DNA from: Crotophaga sulcirostris
Taxonomy: Eukaryota > Chordata > Aves > Cuculiformes > Crotophagidae
Assembly (NCBI GenBank): GCA_013397455.1
Contig: VYZB01000171.1
Location: forward strand, 858,255 to 922,254
Direction: 5' to 3'
Length of the DNA: 64,000 bases
Of this stretch, positions 47,797 through 62,200 are shown one piece after another; position 1 is the stretch's first letter, and the number at the start of each line of letters is the position of its first letter. The position numbers and the translations under genes are program-made. The notes under the pieces are model-generated. The model ran no database searches. It worked only from the letters and a program-made list of their open reading frames with translations, and had not been told where the DNA came from.

Positions 47797-49193
47797 GTAT
47801 AAGTCACCTAATTCTAAAACAAAGTCTGATGACATGTGAAGTTGAAAAATCTGCTTCTCTTTGTTGACTGTTGAGGTTATCTATTTAACTAACTCAATTG
47901 TAGACATTTATGTTAAAATAAGATGATTAGATGTCCCTCATTCAGCTCCCTGTACTATGGACACACTGGTATTGTGCCTATTCCTAGATTTTTTTTTAAT
48001 CTTTTCTTCTTGATGTTACATTACAACAAAAATTTAAGAGGGAATTTGGAAGCAATTAAGGCGCTAAATGTTTATTGGATTTTTTTTCCAAGTATGAGTG
48101 ACTGAATGCAAGATTCTTGTTTGGAACAGTGCGTGTTTGAGTGCCACCATTGGTGTCACGAACAGATAAAAGGTGAGATTCAGCTTCTTAGTCATGAATG
48201 AAAACTATAAAACAGAAGGAGGCTGTGAAGAACCAGGAAAACAAAGCCACATAGTTTATATTGGTTATAATCAGAAAGGATCAATAATACAGCGAATAAA
48301 CTGAGATTATGAAAATCTAGAAAAATCATATTTTCAGAAATATGCCTGAGTTGGAGTATTACTTTCTAAGACAGAGAAGAAATAGCCTTTTTCTGATTTG
48401 AAAGGAAGAGCTATTTCAACCAAATTGAGGCAGGTCTATAAGGTATGAATCTTAAGAAATTGGTAAAAAGTATAGAAATAAGGGAGAAGGACCTCAGGCA
48501 GAAACAAAAATTTAGAGACAGAGGAAGGCAGTTGTCTGGTGGAAACTTGGAAAAAAAGTGCTGAACTAGAAAAAAAGGCAGTCACAGAAACCAGGGAAGG
48601 AAAATATTTCAGAAAAGAGGAAAACAGACAGCAGTGTTGGAAAAGACTGGCAGGGAAAAGAGGATGACAGAGTTTTGCTAGGAGAAGGTTATTGCAAAAA
48701 CACAATTTGATTGTAGGGCTGGTAGTAGAAGGTTGATTTGAAAAGATTCTTGAGTTAAAATTAGTACAGAGTAACTACTGGAAAACATGGTATATACAGA
48801 TCTCCATGAACTCAGAGGTGGGAGGGGATGGAATACAGTGAGTGAGGTGGCAGGTTTGATATGGATCTGCTTTTCAAATAGAAATAACCAAGTCAATGTG
48901 CCAAAGAGAGTGAAAACATAAGTAAATAGGTGAGGGAAGTTATGATGGAGATTAGGAGACTGAATGGACAGGAGACAGGTATGAAAAGCTAAAAAAAGAT
49001 GAGAAAATTCTGTGGTAAAAGAAGAGAATTTGCAGGAGAGGCATGGTAAAGGAAATAAATAGTCTGGGTTGGTGGAGGAAGAACACAGTATTTCATCAGT
49101 TTTCCTTAAAAACTTGGGTAACAAGCCAAAACCACATTTTGTTCCCATTTTTTTTTTTCTTTTTGGTAAATGCTACTTCATTTATACACTTAC

Positions 49194-49306
49194 ATGAAGA
49201 TTCTTCAAGTTCTTGAAATCTCCTTCTTTAATTTCAGTAATTTTGTTGTTCTGTAAGTCCAGTAGAGTTGTGTCAGGAGGAAGGTCTTTTGGCACACTTT
49301 CCAGAC
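49194..49306 (-). CDS. DCN: decorin exon 3
   Basis: 113 nt, as I recall for the mammalian gene. The acceptor is TTCACTGTCACTAG and the donor is CTTCAT then GTAAGT. It reads [20 protein letters not shown] and ends [10 protein letters not shown], the first leucine-rich repeats after the N-terminal cysteine cluster. The first two bases complete a Gly codon from exon 2, which carries the start codon, signal peptide and glycosaminoglycan attachment serine. I could not find exon 2 anywhere up to 64000. Confidence 0.97.
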
Positions 49307-50521
49307 CTAGTGACAGTGAAAAGAATAAACAATTGCCTTTGAAAGAAACTTTTAATAGGGGTCAGTACTTTTCTTAGCAGCATTTCCCTTTCAATAAACA
49401 ACATTTCTAGAACTCATTTCCTGAAGAAGCTTATGAAGATTTATCTGAAAATATTTGTGTCTCCAGCCAAAAGGAGTTTTATTTTGCTATATGAAATCAA
49501 AATTTATTTATTCACATTTGCATTATGCCCTTTTCTGAGAATATATCTGAGTTACAGCTTGAATCGAAGGACTGAGTTTGGGAAAATTATTTCTAGCACA
49601 TTTAATTCTACTGAAATGTGTGAATAAAAATTGCATTCAGAAAGAAACATTATTTATAATTTTCATTATGAATCAGTTTTTGTGGACAGAGAATATTTCT
49701 TGCTATTTAAAAGGTAGTAGGCTTTTTGAAAGAAGTACCATAGTTAATTATAATAATTTCCAGAAAAAATACTGTTTGTTTGACAGTAACTGAATAGCTT
49801 ACAGTAAATTCCACCTTAAAGAAAAAAAAAATAACCAAACAATCCACCAATCCACCTCCCCCTTCTCTTTCATCTGAAACTATGTCCAAGTTTTCTGGAG
49901 AACAAATCTCTTGGTTTCACTACAACTGCCAAAAGAACATCAGACAGTTTAAATTAAAGACTCTCTTTGGGACTATTTTCTGAATAGCTGATATGTAAGT
50001 CCGATGAAGTCATGGAAATGAAATTATTTAGTGTTAAATAACACTTGCTTTACCCAGTTTTCCTTTCATACTGTGACTTGGAATAGAGTAAATCTTTTAT
50101 AGTCATTCTGATTTACCACAAAATTAAAATGATCTTTCCTAACTAGTCCTAGGGTTTTTTCTAAACAGGATGCAAAATACTAAATGAATGGTTGGTAGAA
50201 AAAATTTATCAACACTAATAAAGTCTCTACATGGGCATCTAACAGAAGTGAACTTCTCTGGGTAGAACCGTCTTTTTACTAGTAAAGATTTTAACAAATA
50301 TTTCTGAAGCTATAGTTGAACTCTCCTGGGAAAGGTCTCTCTGCAAGTATTGCCAGCATCTCCCCAGTATGATGGTGAACTGCATGATATTGTTCTCTCG
50401 TGACAGACAAATACATATATATAATCTTCTAAACCTTAAGCATCTTTTTAAAATTTATTTTAATCTCAGGCATGGCATTGCAAACACAACAAGATATGAT
50501 TGCCCAGAGATAAAATTTGCT

Positions 50522-50682
50522 TTGCCCCCAAAAGATTGTGGCACCTCTATCCTTGGAGATACTGAAAAGTTGACTGAACACAGCTGCAAGCAATCTGATA
50601 TAGCTGAGCTTGCTTTAGCAGGGGCGTGGACCAGACACACACAGGAGGTGACCTCCAAACTCAACAATTCTATAATTCTGTG
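50522..50682 (+). mobile_element. CR1 LINE 3' terminal fragment
   Basis: It follows the CR1 3' terminal pattern ctatccttggagatactgaa, then aagttgactgaacac, then caggaggtgacctccaaac and a tail of attctataattctgtg units. Plus-oriented, in DCN intron 2. Confidence 0.88.
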
Positions 50683-52488
50683 ACGTTTATTGTTCACAAA
50701 AAATACATTTTCACACTCGGAAGGTAAGATTCTCTGCCAAAATCCAAAATTAAGCAAAACTCCTTCTCTGTCAATGCTTTTCAAAATATATATAGCATAA
50801 AAAAAATGCTTGACTCTTATTTGGAAAGATTATGGCAAATCATACAATGTAGTATATGTTTGGTATTATATTTAATCCTTGTAACCTACTTAAAACCCAC
50901 TATTCCATAGTTAGTACTATAAAACTTTACCATAACCTTTTGAGAAGTCACAGTGATCTGTACTGGAACTTTTTACTACAATTAGTGACACACTAAGAAT
51001 TCATTATAGATTTGTCCATATTCTTAAAAATATCTACATGCAGATCAGGCCTTTAATTTGTCTTTAGGTTCCTGGTCTGAATCTTCTAAATGGTTGAGCA
51101 TCTCACAGATCCTACTGGTGTCTTCTGCTGCTGTTTGGTGCTTAGCAAATTCTGGAAACAAAATTTTTTCTTTAATTATCTATCTATCTATCTACCCAAA
51201 CATTTGAAAAGTGTTTATGTCTTTTAATCTTACTTTTGAATTAGTAATATTAGTCTGTATAGAACATATCCTGTTGTCCTACCATTAAAAAGTTTGGCTT
51301 CTGAATTTAAAAAATATCCTAGCCACTCTTTCAAACTTGTTTGCTCACCAAGAAGTTCTCTAACATTAGCTAAAAAATTATTAATATATTTGGATTTTAC
51401 ATTTATTAAAACTGAATGCAATATACATTAACCTGGCTGACCACCAAAAAGTTTTTAAAAGCACTATCATCCAACTTGGGATGAAATTGTAAAAGCTTCT
51501 GCCATGCATAAAATTACAAGAGCCAAAGCTAACATGTCATCCTTTTAACCTTACTGATGTTCAGTGATGATACTTATACAGATTAAGATTCTTTGTATTA
51601 CTATAATAACCTTTCCGCATTTGTGGATGGACTTCGTTTTACTGAAGGCAGTTGCAAAACCTTCATTACTCTCAGAAGTGTAGGACTAGAGTTCCAAATA
51701 TATAAAAATGTGATACCATATAATTTGTATGTTGGTTGTCTTTGGACAGTTTCTGCCCTCAGTGGACAGGAATGATGTCAGCAACTAAAAATTCTTTCCC
51801 AAAAAGCACTACTTTGTCAAGATCATAATTTTTTTATAAGAAGTTTTTACAGTCTAGCAACTTTTATAACATTTTTTCACATACAAATACAAAAAAAGGT
51901 TCAATTTTTTGTACTCAAAGTAAGATTACTATGTTCTGGTTGTCACTGCATTTGTCTTAGTAGACTGGTTTCAGTAAATAAGCACTTAAAGCAGAAACTA
52001 GGGCACACGAGAGCTATACAGTTGTCCTTTATGTGTTGTCCTTGGAACATAATTTGTAAGAACGCTTGGATTGCCACTGAAGGGATAATTTGCCAGAGAC
52101 TAAACTTCAAACTAAATTTCCAACTGTACATTCCAAGTTTCACATGCCAGTTTTAAAAGCTCAAATGTTATCCCTGAATAAGGTAGAACTAATAAGAGCA
52201 AAGAAGATAAACTTTAAATGTTTCATATTATAAAGATAAGACAAACTTAATAATCAGATATCCATTTGTGAAAAGTGATTCATAAAAGCTTCCTGTCTTG
52301 TACTAGAAACTAGAAGGATGTACAATACAATAATTAGCTCTGCATGCAAATATAATTTCCATCCCTTAAAACTGTTAAACTTGTTTTATTACCTCTCTCA
52401 TGTATTTTGTTATGTGTTTCCTGAAGCTGTCTTTAAAAATGTTTCAGAAAACATCTACAGTTTAGTTGCCTTTTTTTTTTTTTTCTAG

Positions 52489-52664
52489 ACAGTCCGAGTT
52501 TTGAAGAGCAAAGCACAGAGGAGTACAGGATGCAGCCTGGATCCTGGAGAGACATTGCATTGTCATTAAGCAGACCAGTACACCTTCCAGATGAAAGCTA
52601 CATCAATTGGAGCTCTCCAGTGGAGGAAGTTTATAAATGGGTGAATGTGGACACTGTCTTGTAA
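52489..52664 (+). CDS. final exon of unrecognised antisense gene, with stop codon
   Basis: A long T tract acceptor (gccttttttttttttttctag) begins an exon open in phase 1 for 57 codons to a TAA at 52662-52664. It reads SPSFEEQSTEEYRMQPGSWR, then LSRPVHLPDESYINW and ends SSPVEEVYKWVNVDTVL. The two leading bases complete a GAC codon with the G left by the 47669 exon. Tryptophan-rich, acidic and serine/proline-containing, it looks like a real conserved C-terminal tail. I do not recognise the family. It lies in DCN intron 2, on the opposite strand. Confidence 0.58.
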
Positions 52665-53558
52665 AATCATCAACTAAATAATTCAAGACTAAATTGTGTT
52701 TGAGGTGTGAACTGGATCCAAGTGTTTCACCACTTGTCACATCTACATTGGCTTCAAGAGCTGTGCTTAAGCTTGCATGTCCAGGTCTCTGTAAAGGTAG
52801 ATGTATGTCTAGATAGATATATGTAGGAGAAGCATTGGTGTAGCACAAACTAGTCCTTGTGCTGAAGATTGCATGCCTGGACAGCAAACCTCCAAACCTT
52901 TCTGGTCAGGACAAGTCAATAGACAGCAAGTTCAGATGAATGAGTAGCCTGAACTAACATGACAGCATGACAGAATTTGAACCAAATCGAGAAAATTGTA
53001 ATCTCACTAGAAGCTGAAATATCTCTTGGCTCCTGGGATAGAATTACCATTTCCCAGGATTTTTTTGATTCCTCTGTCTGGGAGATTGAAAAGTTCAGGG
53101 GGGAACTGTGGGTTATCCTTACTACCCTTTTCTCAGAAACTCCAGTGACGACCATGTATTTCTGAAGCCATGTCGTACAGTATGACTGCATGTCCACTTG
53201 CAAATGCCTTCCAGTTAAATTTATGTAATACTGAACAAAAGGGGAACTGGTGTTGGAAAACATCAACTGAGTCACCTCTCAATCATTTTAAGAACAATTT
53301 ATACAAGTACTTCCGCTCTTGGCTGTGATTTTTTTTATACATTAAATCATGCTTCTTAAAAAGCTATATGAAAATCTCTCTTAGCAGTCTGACATTTTTG
53401 TGATAATCAGTGCTACACAGTTTGGTATTCAGTTCCCTGGAAATATTTTAGGCCTCCGGTTCCTAATATTAACTCATAACTGATTAAAGATTTAGATTCT
53501 TCTGCCCTTCCCACTGTATGTCAAGTTGGATATATATATGTCTTTACTTATTAAGTAT

Positions 53559-53569
53559 AAATAAATAAA
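53559..53569 (+). terminator. candidate poly(A) signal of the antisense gene
   Basis: Overlapping AATAAA copies about 900 nt after the putative stop codon at 52664. This is only positional support. Confidence 0.25.
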
Positions 53570-56500
53570 ACTAAGTTTTTTATTATTTAAGTTGGCAAAT
53601 ACATTTTTTTGCATTCAACTTATTCACAAATAAGCAGAAATGGTATAGTTATGCCATTCCAAGATCCTTAAATTAAGAGCTTAACGATTCTGGAAACATA
53701 AGAGGTTTAAAAAACCTGTTCAGGTACCCTTAGTCATAAAGACCTCTTCGTTTTACTGTAAAATTTTTCTCTGGGAGAAATAATTCCTTATTATCTCTGA
53801 GAGAAGTTTTCTTCACTTTTCTTACACTAGTTGCTACACTACAGATTTTTGAAAAAACAAACTTAATCAAAATGTATTCATCAAAATCTAGCAGAGATGG
53901 ATCATCAGTGGATTTCTTGCATAAATCCAATAATGGCTCACACTCATTTTTGGAAGCATTGAAAGGCTCACCTAGAAAATGCTTGTTGGGGTGGGCTTTA
54001 CAGGACCAGGAATCCCTCCTTAGTGGAAGGATGGAGAAGGTGATAACTGCAGAAATCAGGTTTGTTTCTGTGGGATTCTATCAGTGTGGAGTGTAGTTTT
54101 TTCTCATGATTTCTTAAGTGAATTACAGTGTCTGGCTGTTTAGTTGTGATTGCCTCACCTCCTGGAGAGGACAGGAGGCTGACGGGTCTGGAGATTCTAT
54201 GAGACCAGAAATTAGGTAGAGAGGAGCCAACGCTGGTATAATTCAATCCATATACAGCCCCCAAGAGGGCAGAAATCAGTGGGGAGCTCTCTGCCCTGTA
54301 GCTTTGCACCAGCCTAACTAGCATACACTGCCATTGAGCCAGCCAAACAGGTGTAGGAGATGTAGCGAGCATTTGGGAATAGTGTGAAGCCTAAGGGAGG
54401 TTAAGGGTTTGGATACACAAGATAGGCTTTGTTTCTTTTGCAGTTGAGGGAATAACCTGCTCAGCTACAGGAGCAGTGATCAAGCAGGCATGGAATTGTT
54501 TAACCCACAAAAGGAGAAGGGCGGCTTTTGAACCCTCCTCTTTATAAAGAGCTTTCAGTCTGCCACTCCAGTTTCTCAGAAGTGAGAGCCATAAGTTACT
54601 TTGCAAGTTGGCATGTAGCCATGTTTCTGTTGAAGCCATACGACTTTGCAGAAAAGGAATGCAAGATTTATGGGGCCAGCAAGGGAGACTAAGCAAATGG
54701 GTGTCTGAGTCTGTAGCCCAGACGTGAGGACACTTCCCTGAGAATGGCATCTTTGCAACACTGAGACCACATAGTAAAAATAATGAACGTGTCAACAGTG
54801 CCAATTATGAACTCTAACAACACAGCAGAGTTTGTGGTTTGATTTTTTTTGGTGTTATTTTTTTTTTCTGTGTGTGTATTTGGTTTCCTTTTTTTCCCAT
54901 CACCTATCCATTTTACAACAAGCAGGGATGGGGCTTTTTCCTCTAAGTAAACCCTCCCAGAGTTGGAAAGAAGGAGTCAAAAGGCAGAGAGACATCTGAG
55001 CGCTGTAGCTCAGCTACACGTGTAGCTCAGATACACATTGCAACACTCACGATTATTATCACAGGGGCCATAAAATGGGGTTCTTTTCAAGACTGCTTCA
55101 GTTTCCACAAACAGCTGTTGCCAACTGAGGAATCTGGGCTGAGCTACATGTAATTCCCAACCATGATCATCAGCGGCTGCTCTCCTGGTGGAGGCAGCCT
55201 CTCCAGCAGCTGCCTGCACTGCTGTGTTCTCTCCCCTGCGTGCTCTCCCCCTGCTCCAAGCCCAGATCTGCTGCATCCCACTGATGGGCAGCAACCCTCA
55301 AGGAGCTGAATACCCTGAGTGGACTCTGGGATGAATGAGGTGAATGACAAGCTCATGGGGTCAGGATATTTAGTCATGGAAAATAACAGAACTCAAGAAC
55401 TGCTTTCTGGAGGGATGTCAAGGAGCTTAACTCAGCTTTGAATGCTTTGCTTTAGAAATGTTCACTGACACTTTCCCAGGCTATGTACTTTAGTACTTAC
55501 TGCAAATTCGGTTCTCTATTGTGTAGGATTTGCAAATAAGAGTAATTTCATTACTTGCATCCTACCATCCTTAAATAAGAAACAATTGTTTTCATAGAGA
55601 AGTATCTACAGTCTCATTCTCTCTCGCACTTTTAAAGCAAGTTTATTTTCCACCTTCCCTTACTTGCTATTAAACCAGCAGTAATAATTAAAAAAAAACT
55701 GAAAAAATTAGAGAATAATTTATTTCAAGTGATTTTTCTAAAAGATAGAAAAAAAAACCCCAAAAACAGTGTCTGTTGGAATGCATGAGACAAAATACAT
55801 ATTTTTAAAGGTTATTCACAACCATTTCTCAGGCTTGTTTTCTGCTCTACAATCTATAACAGTCATGTTCCATTAAGATCCATTTTGGACTTATTTTTGT
55901 CACAGATTATTATTTTTTGTGTACTTCTGACCCTTCCCATAGGAAAAAAAAACAGGAAACTCAACTCCAGCCCCTGCTGAGGTGGCCTCTCACAAAGGCA
56001 AACCTACTGACATGTTACTATACTGTTTTTTTTTCAAACATTTACAACATTTTTTTCCTAGAACAGAATAAGGAACACAGAAAAACAGAAACAAATTCAC
56101 ACATCACAATCAAATACATAATTCTCCACTATGATTGTACTAAGAATTATTAAGGTCCTAGCAAAAGTTTAAAAATTAGTGCATAGCTGTAACTGCTCTT
56201 TTCAATTTCCATCCACTCTGTGTAGTGAACGCATATTTTAAAGTATAACGGATATTGCAAGCTACAGCTGTTATGAATTATTTTTCAGTGCTAGTCACAT
56301 TTTTGGTACGGATATATTCAGTCTCTTGACTCCAAAAGCTAATGCTTAAGAGTAATGATATATTCTTGAAACTAAAAGTCAAGTAACTTCCATTTCTGTG
56401 TTCTTCCTAAATGACTTTTAATTTCAAAAGTCTGGAAGGTACATGCCTTCTCAAGAAGCACAGAAGTATTTTAGAAAGGCAGAAAAACATTCTAAAATAA

Positions 56501-58060
56501 TCATGAAACTTAAGACATTTAGTAAAAAAAATATATATTTTTTTTTTTTTCTGAGCTCCTAGAATTGCCAGCTTTACATTTCCTGCTGTCATGGTTACAG
56601 ACACAAAACATCCCATGAGAGAACAGCAACTGTCCTGTGTGATTCATGCAATCTGCCAGCACCATGTGCATAATGGCTTTAGTCAACGCGGATGCAATGC
56701 ATATGTACTATCTATGACTACTCATGCATTAATGCGAAACATTTATTTCTTATGAGTATTTACACTAGTCAGAAGAGAATATTTCAGTGACTCAGAAAAG
56801 CGAGCATTATCTAAACAATTACCTTTGAATTATCCTTTGGAGTAATATAATTTGATGTTTGTCTGGTTCTCAATTTAAGCATCAGGCAACAGATACCAAT
56901 TTAAGGATAGCTCCCTCAATTTTACTTTGGGATTTACCAGAAATAGCACTGACATGGTGGAGTAGTCATTTAGAGCCATTTGGGGGGAATTTTCTCTGGT
57001 TTCAAGTAAACTTACCCCTTCCTGTTCTGACCACATGCTCATTGCATAACCCTAGCTTTATTATGATGTGAGGGCAGAGATATGTTCCTGGTTATTTCAG
57101 GTACTTCTAAACATAACATGGACATTTTTCATTAATTTTGTAGGATTGTTTTCAACCTACCTTCATGCAAGCAAACAATGGAAAGAGGCACTGTGACTGT
57201 GTCTGAACATAGTGACTATTACTTAAATAAAGGTTGAGAGAGAATTTTCTGACTGAATCTGGAAGTCTGTAGACCTGTTAGCTCCTTCTTTCTAATAGAT
57301 AATGTTGTATATATCCTTGTAACTCTTAGATATTTTGGCTTTGTTACTTGTTTATTGTTTTAGTCATTTAGTGATAGAACTTCCCAGGTCAGCTATCACT
57401 GTATCAGTCATCTCCTCCAGTCTAGAGGATGTAATTTCTCTGCCATAGAGTGAGAGAATGAAGAATAGAAAAAAAAAATTTGCCCCCTAACCCTGAAAAT
57501 AGTAAGATTTCCATTCCACTATTATCTGAAGTTCCTCCTCTATCTGAAACTTTCTGTAAATCTCCTTCTCTAAGCATTTCCATTATAGCTTCCCCTGAAA
57601 AAGCAGATTTTCTCTTCCATGTTCATACTATGCCTTCTTTATTCAAAACTGTTGCTATTGTTTCTGTCTTCCTGGTCTTCTTCCATTGTCTTTCTCCCCT
57701 TTCATTTTTTTTCTAGGATCTGCTAAGTATTTAGTATCTGCCTTTTTTTTGTTTTATGGGCTGCTGTTACCATACAAACTTCATTAGCACCATTCACCTT
57801 TCCTTCCCCATTATTACATCCCAGTGGTAAGAATTAGTACAGTCTCCTTAATTGTGTGAAAATCAAAGTTGAAGACCTAATTGAACTTATGGAAAGGAAT
57901 GGCATCAGAGCTGAACGAAAACATAGCTTTTTGGTCTTGTTTGGCTAACTCACTTGTATCTTTGCTCCTACGCCTATTAGGTAAAGATATTCGGTAAAGA
58001 GTTTGGTTATTGCACCACTATAAAGCCTTGTCTTCCATGTCACTCTGTGCCATGTGCCAT

Positions 58061-58159
58061 GGCTTAGATGATGCGTTGGTGTTAGTGTTGGGTTATAGGT
58101 TGGACCTGATGATCTCAGAGGTCCTTTCCAAACTTGTGATACTGTGAAACTGTGAAACT
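58061..58159 (+). mobile_element. CR1 LINE 3' tail
   Basis: Final 100 bp of a CR1: gtgttgggttataggttggacctgatgatctcagaggtcctttcc, ending in a changed 8-bp tail (actgtgaa repeated). Everything upstream of the tail is missing. Confidence 0.88.
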
Positions 58160-59216
58160 AAAATATAAAGTCACTGGGAGTCAGTTTAGCTTCTGAGGCC
58201 CACACTAGAGCAGCAGAAGGGAAAGCTTGCACTCCAGCATGGAAACTGAGGTTGTCCTAGACTTTCATGCTTTAGATGGTTCAGGAGATGCAGGGAGAAA
58301 CTGGTTCTGGGATGACCTATTGCACATTCCTGTTGTACTGATGATGCATTACAGAACCAGGCTGTAGCATTATTTTCACTTGCACATGTTTTAAATGCCT
58401 TAGCTTTTCTATAAATAATCTTTCCATGTGTTGTTCTGCCATTAAATCCCTAAAGTTGCCATGAAATTTGGGGAACAGAAAAGGTTTCTTGTTTTTAACA
58501 TTTTTTGGTTGTTTTGTTGGTTTGTTTTTTTTTTTAAAATATGAGTAGTTATTGTATTCTTTTTCTTATTGAAATTAAAAATGTAAGAATTCTCTCCTAA
58601 ATGAATTTTTGTAGCAACTCAAAGCACTCCAAACAGATCCCAGAAAACAAACACAAAGCTGGTATGGGATGCTCTCCTGGGTGCCCTCTCACTTAAGAGC
58701 ATGCATGCAGAGAGCACACAAATTCTTTAAATACTGCTTTTCATCTTTTTCATTCCCTGTTGCCTACCTAAGAAGTTTGCAGTAGAGTTTCCTACACAGT
58801 AAATGTAACTCTGCTAACAACAGAATCGTTTTTACAGAGCTGTTCAACTCCCAAATGTTGAAAACTACAACTAGAAAACTACCCTTCCCACCCCAAAAAA
58901 ACCCATGCAGCTATGGTCCTTTGTCTTAAGGTCCCTTGTGTCTATGTTCATTGTTTCCATCTCTTTGCTTGCAAAGAAATGAAGGAGCAGGTTTTACTCC
59001 ATCCATCTACTTTGCTTTCATAGGGGACATAGTAAGACAATAATGCTCTCTGTGAAATAAGTCCTTAAACATAATACAACTGATGAGACCTAGAATTCCA
59101 TCAATTTCTCATACTGTTTGTCAAGGCAAGCATGTAAAGAAGGGGAAATAACATTTGTGGGTTTTTGTAAATTTTAAAATTTAAAATTTAATTTTTTAAA
59201 ATTTTTTTTAAAATCT

Positions 59217-59296
59217 NNNNNNNNNNNNNNNNNNNNNNNNNNNNNNNNNNNNNNNNNNNNNNNNNNNNNNNNNNNNNNNNNNNNNNNNNNNNNNNN
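59217..59296. other. assembly gap (80 N)
   Basis: Unresolved bases following a run of AT-only sequence (attttaaaatttaaaattta). The true length is unknown. Confidence 1.
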
Positions 59297-62200
59297 CTTT
59301 TTTCTGTAACCTGATTATCTTCTTATGGCTCACTCTTTTGAATCACACGACAGATTTAGAACATAAGTGAAGCAAAACACAGACCAAAGAGTCCAAACTT
59401 AAAAAGAAGATGGCACTCTCAAATCAGGGTTAGCAAGAGGTGTCTTGAAAAACTGTTTAAAACTAGAATCTTTTCTAAATACAGTGGTAACTGGACTTCT
59501 GCAAGCAGAGTTTTCCTGAGCAGCTGGAGACTAGTATTGGTAGCTCCTTGCTGTTATCATTGGTGACTTCACATAGGACACAAATTCCTAGGTCTCCTCC
59601 TTATTAGCAGTTGACTCTCAGTGAACACCAGGAAGGAGCCTTTGGACTCTTTAGCTCTTCTTAAGACTTGGCAGGGAACCTTTCACAGTTGAACAGCACA
59701 GGCTTTATGTTGTGTAAGCACACATAGCTTGTAAATGGTTATGTGTCTTAACAAGTAATGCACCATATAAAGGTGTTAAGAGCATGCTAAACATACTATA
59801 GATGTCCATAACACTAGTAGGTGTCAGCAGTGATTATTTAGTATGTTTTTAAGCACTGCAATCACCTGCACATTTTACGTGCTATCTATTAGCTATTTAT
59901 TTGTGCACTGGGAAATTTTAAAAATTAATGCAGTGAAACCCGAAAACAGTCACTTTCTGTAAAACTTGAGCTTGGCAGTCTGGGTTTCCCTTCCTGCCAC
60001 TAGGTTTTCTTAAGTAGTATTTCCTAGTCTGAAGCAAGAAAACAAATCTAAAAAAAATAAAAGGAAAAGAGAAGAAATAAAAAGGAGAAAACACACAGAG
60101 CACAGAGTAGGTAACTAGATAACTGGTATATTGGAGTAAGCAGTTAATAAAGAAGGGATGGTGTATTTAGAATGGACTAATTTTCACCTTGAATCGTGTT
60201 TATCAACTGGAACCAGAACATCAGCAATTTAGGTTGTGATGCAACAAGGCCTCTCTTTTACTGTTACATTGGCAAAAGTTAATGACTTTTTGTTAATATA
60301 AAGCAGTCTACATCCAGGCCAATATAAATTTTTCCTTAACACCTTTTCGAGGGTTTTTTCTAGTTATTGGGTCCTTGACTTCATAATCTTTCAGGATATA
60401 CTGACTACAGGTCTTCAATTCATGCTTTCTTTAATTTCCAAGGCACCCCAAAAATGATATCTAAGCAGAATATATGCAAAAAAATCAGTAATCTGTGGTA
60501 AATTTATTGCAAATTAATACTGGTAACCCGAGTTTTTCCATGCTTGAATTTTATCACACGTAATTTTATTAATCTGAAAGTAAATTGTATAGCCTCAAGT
60601 GTCCGTTGAGGCTCTGTGTTGGCATTTTAATTGTCCAAGAGTGATGTATCTCTTCTGTCACTGACTTGCACTTTAGAAAGGATGAACTTCCCCATGGGGC
60701 AGCTGCCTAACTATCCCCGTGGCTGTGAAAGGAGCCCAGTTGACTCTTAGACAGCTATCATCACCTGAGATCACTCCTATAGTACAAATAATACCTGTAA
60801 TACACCCTATAAACCTTCCTGGCTGACCTCCAACATGTTACAGTATTACAGGTCACCCAGCTAGCATCTCGGAAGTGCAATGACTTGTATTTGATGGCAG
60901 CAAAAGTTATGTTTGGATCAAGAATGTTATTAAAAAAGGTGTTTAGTCTTCAGTTTTAAGCCCATGGTATCGTGATGTAGAGGTTATTCTCTGTATAAGT
61001 AACAATATACTTTCCCAGATTCATGGTTACATTTTATTGATGATATTTTTGTTAAATTATTCAGTTCCATGGAGTCAAGGGATTTCATGAGAGTCTAAGC
61101 TTCTATTATACATAAAAAGAATAAGTCTCTTGTCCTTATTGTTAAAAAAAAATCATAAAGTATGGAATAAATTGTCCTAAAAGCTCAGCAATTACAATGT
61201 AAATTAACAAAAACTTTTATGTAAAAATTATATTTGTTAATTTCTGTTCATTTAAAGATCCATACTTTCTCTTATTACATCTTTAGAAACCTGTAGTATT
61301 TTGAGTTAAACATTTAGCTTTAAAAATTACGGTTTTGAAAGGCTGATAAACATTCAAATAATGGCAAGGATTCTAAGTACACAGTAGTAAGTAATCCTAT
61401 CTGTTTTCTTGAACTCATAAAATGACTGAGACTGATGTCCAACAAGATACATATTATTTTTCTTTAAAAAGATTTTATGTTGATGACAGAGGTTCAAATC
61501 AAGGTATATCTCAAAGGAGATAATTTCCTTTATAATGAGAAATAAGGTTCCTAAATGGAGTCATGATCAGAAAATGGGTTTGCAGACGTTCCTGGAAGGT
61601 TTTATAACAAGGAGATAAAGCACCTTTTGTCAACAAATAAACTAGCTGTTGTCACATTAGTATGGTTCAGGTGCTGAAGAACCATCAGTTAATAGTGTAG
61701 GTACTGCACATGTTCAGATAAACTGATTCATGTTACCAGATCACTGGAATAATTCTTTACATATTTGTGAGCTTTTCACCCACTGATCTCAAATTGCTTT
61801 TCAAACACACACTCCAGCACCCATGCTGAGCTTTGATATAACTGTCTTTACTTTACAGCTGGACAAAGCCTGCATATTTGAGCCATGAGTAAAACTCCAA
61901 TTTAAGCTCTAATACTGCTTCAACTTTGATAACTGACATCCATCTCTCACACACCTTTTGGAGACCATAAAACCTCCATGGATGCTCATGGCAAGAGGGA
62001 TGAAAGGACATTCTTATGTCCTGTGAAGACTCCAAGGAAGGTGATCACAACACATCCTGCAGAACACAGGGACTGTTCATCTTGTAAGGGGCTGCCAGAC
62101 CTATCTGAAGGTGAAACAAAGCTCTGAACACCTCTCTGGAATGCACTTATGGAGCATTCTGCATCCTCTGCTAAGTAGCCACACATGCATCCTCCTGCTT

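Noticed and set aside
48436..49148. Minus-strand frames of 89 and 156 codons next to DCN exon 3
   Set aside because: They come from the complement of a purine-rich, stop-poor stretch, show Ser/Phe/Leu-rich low-complexity translation, and lie inside DCN intron 3 without splice logic.
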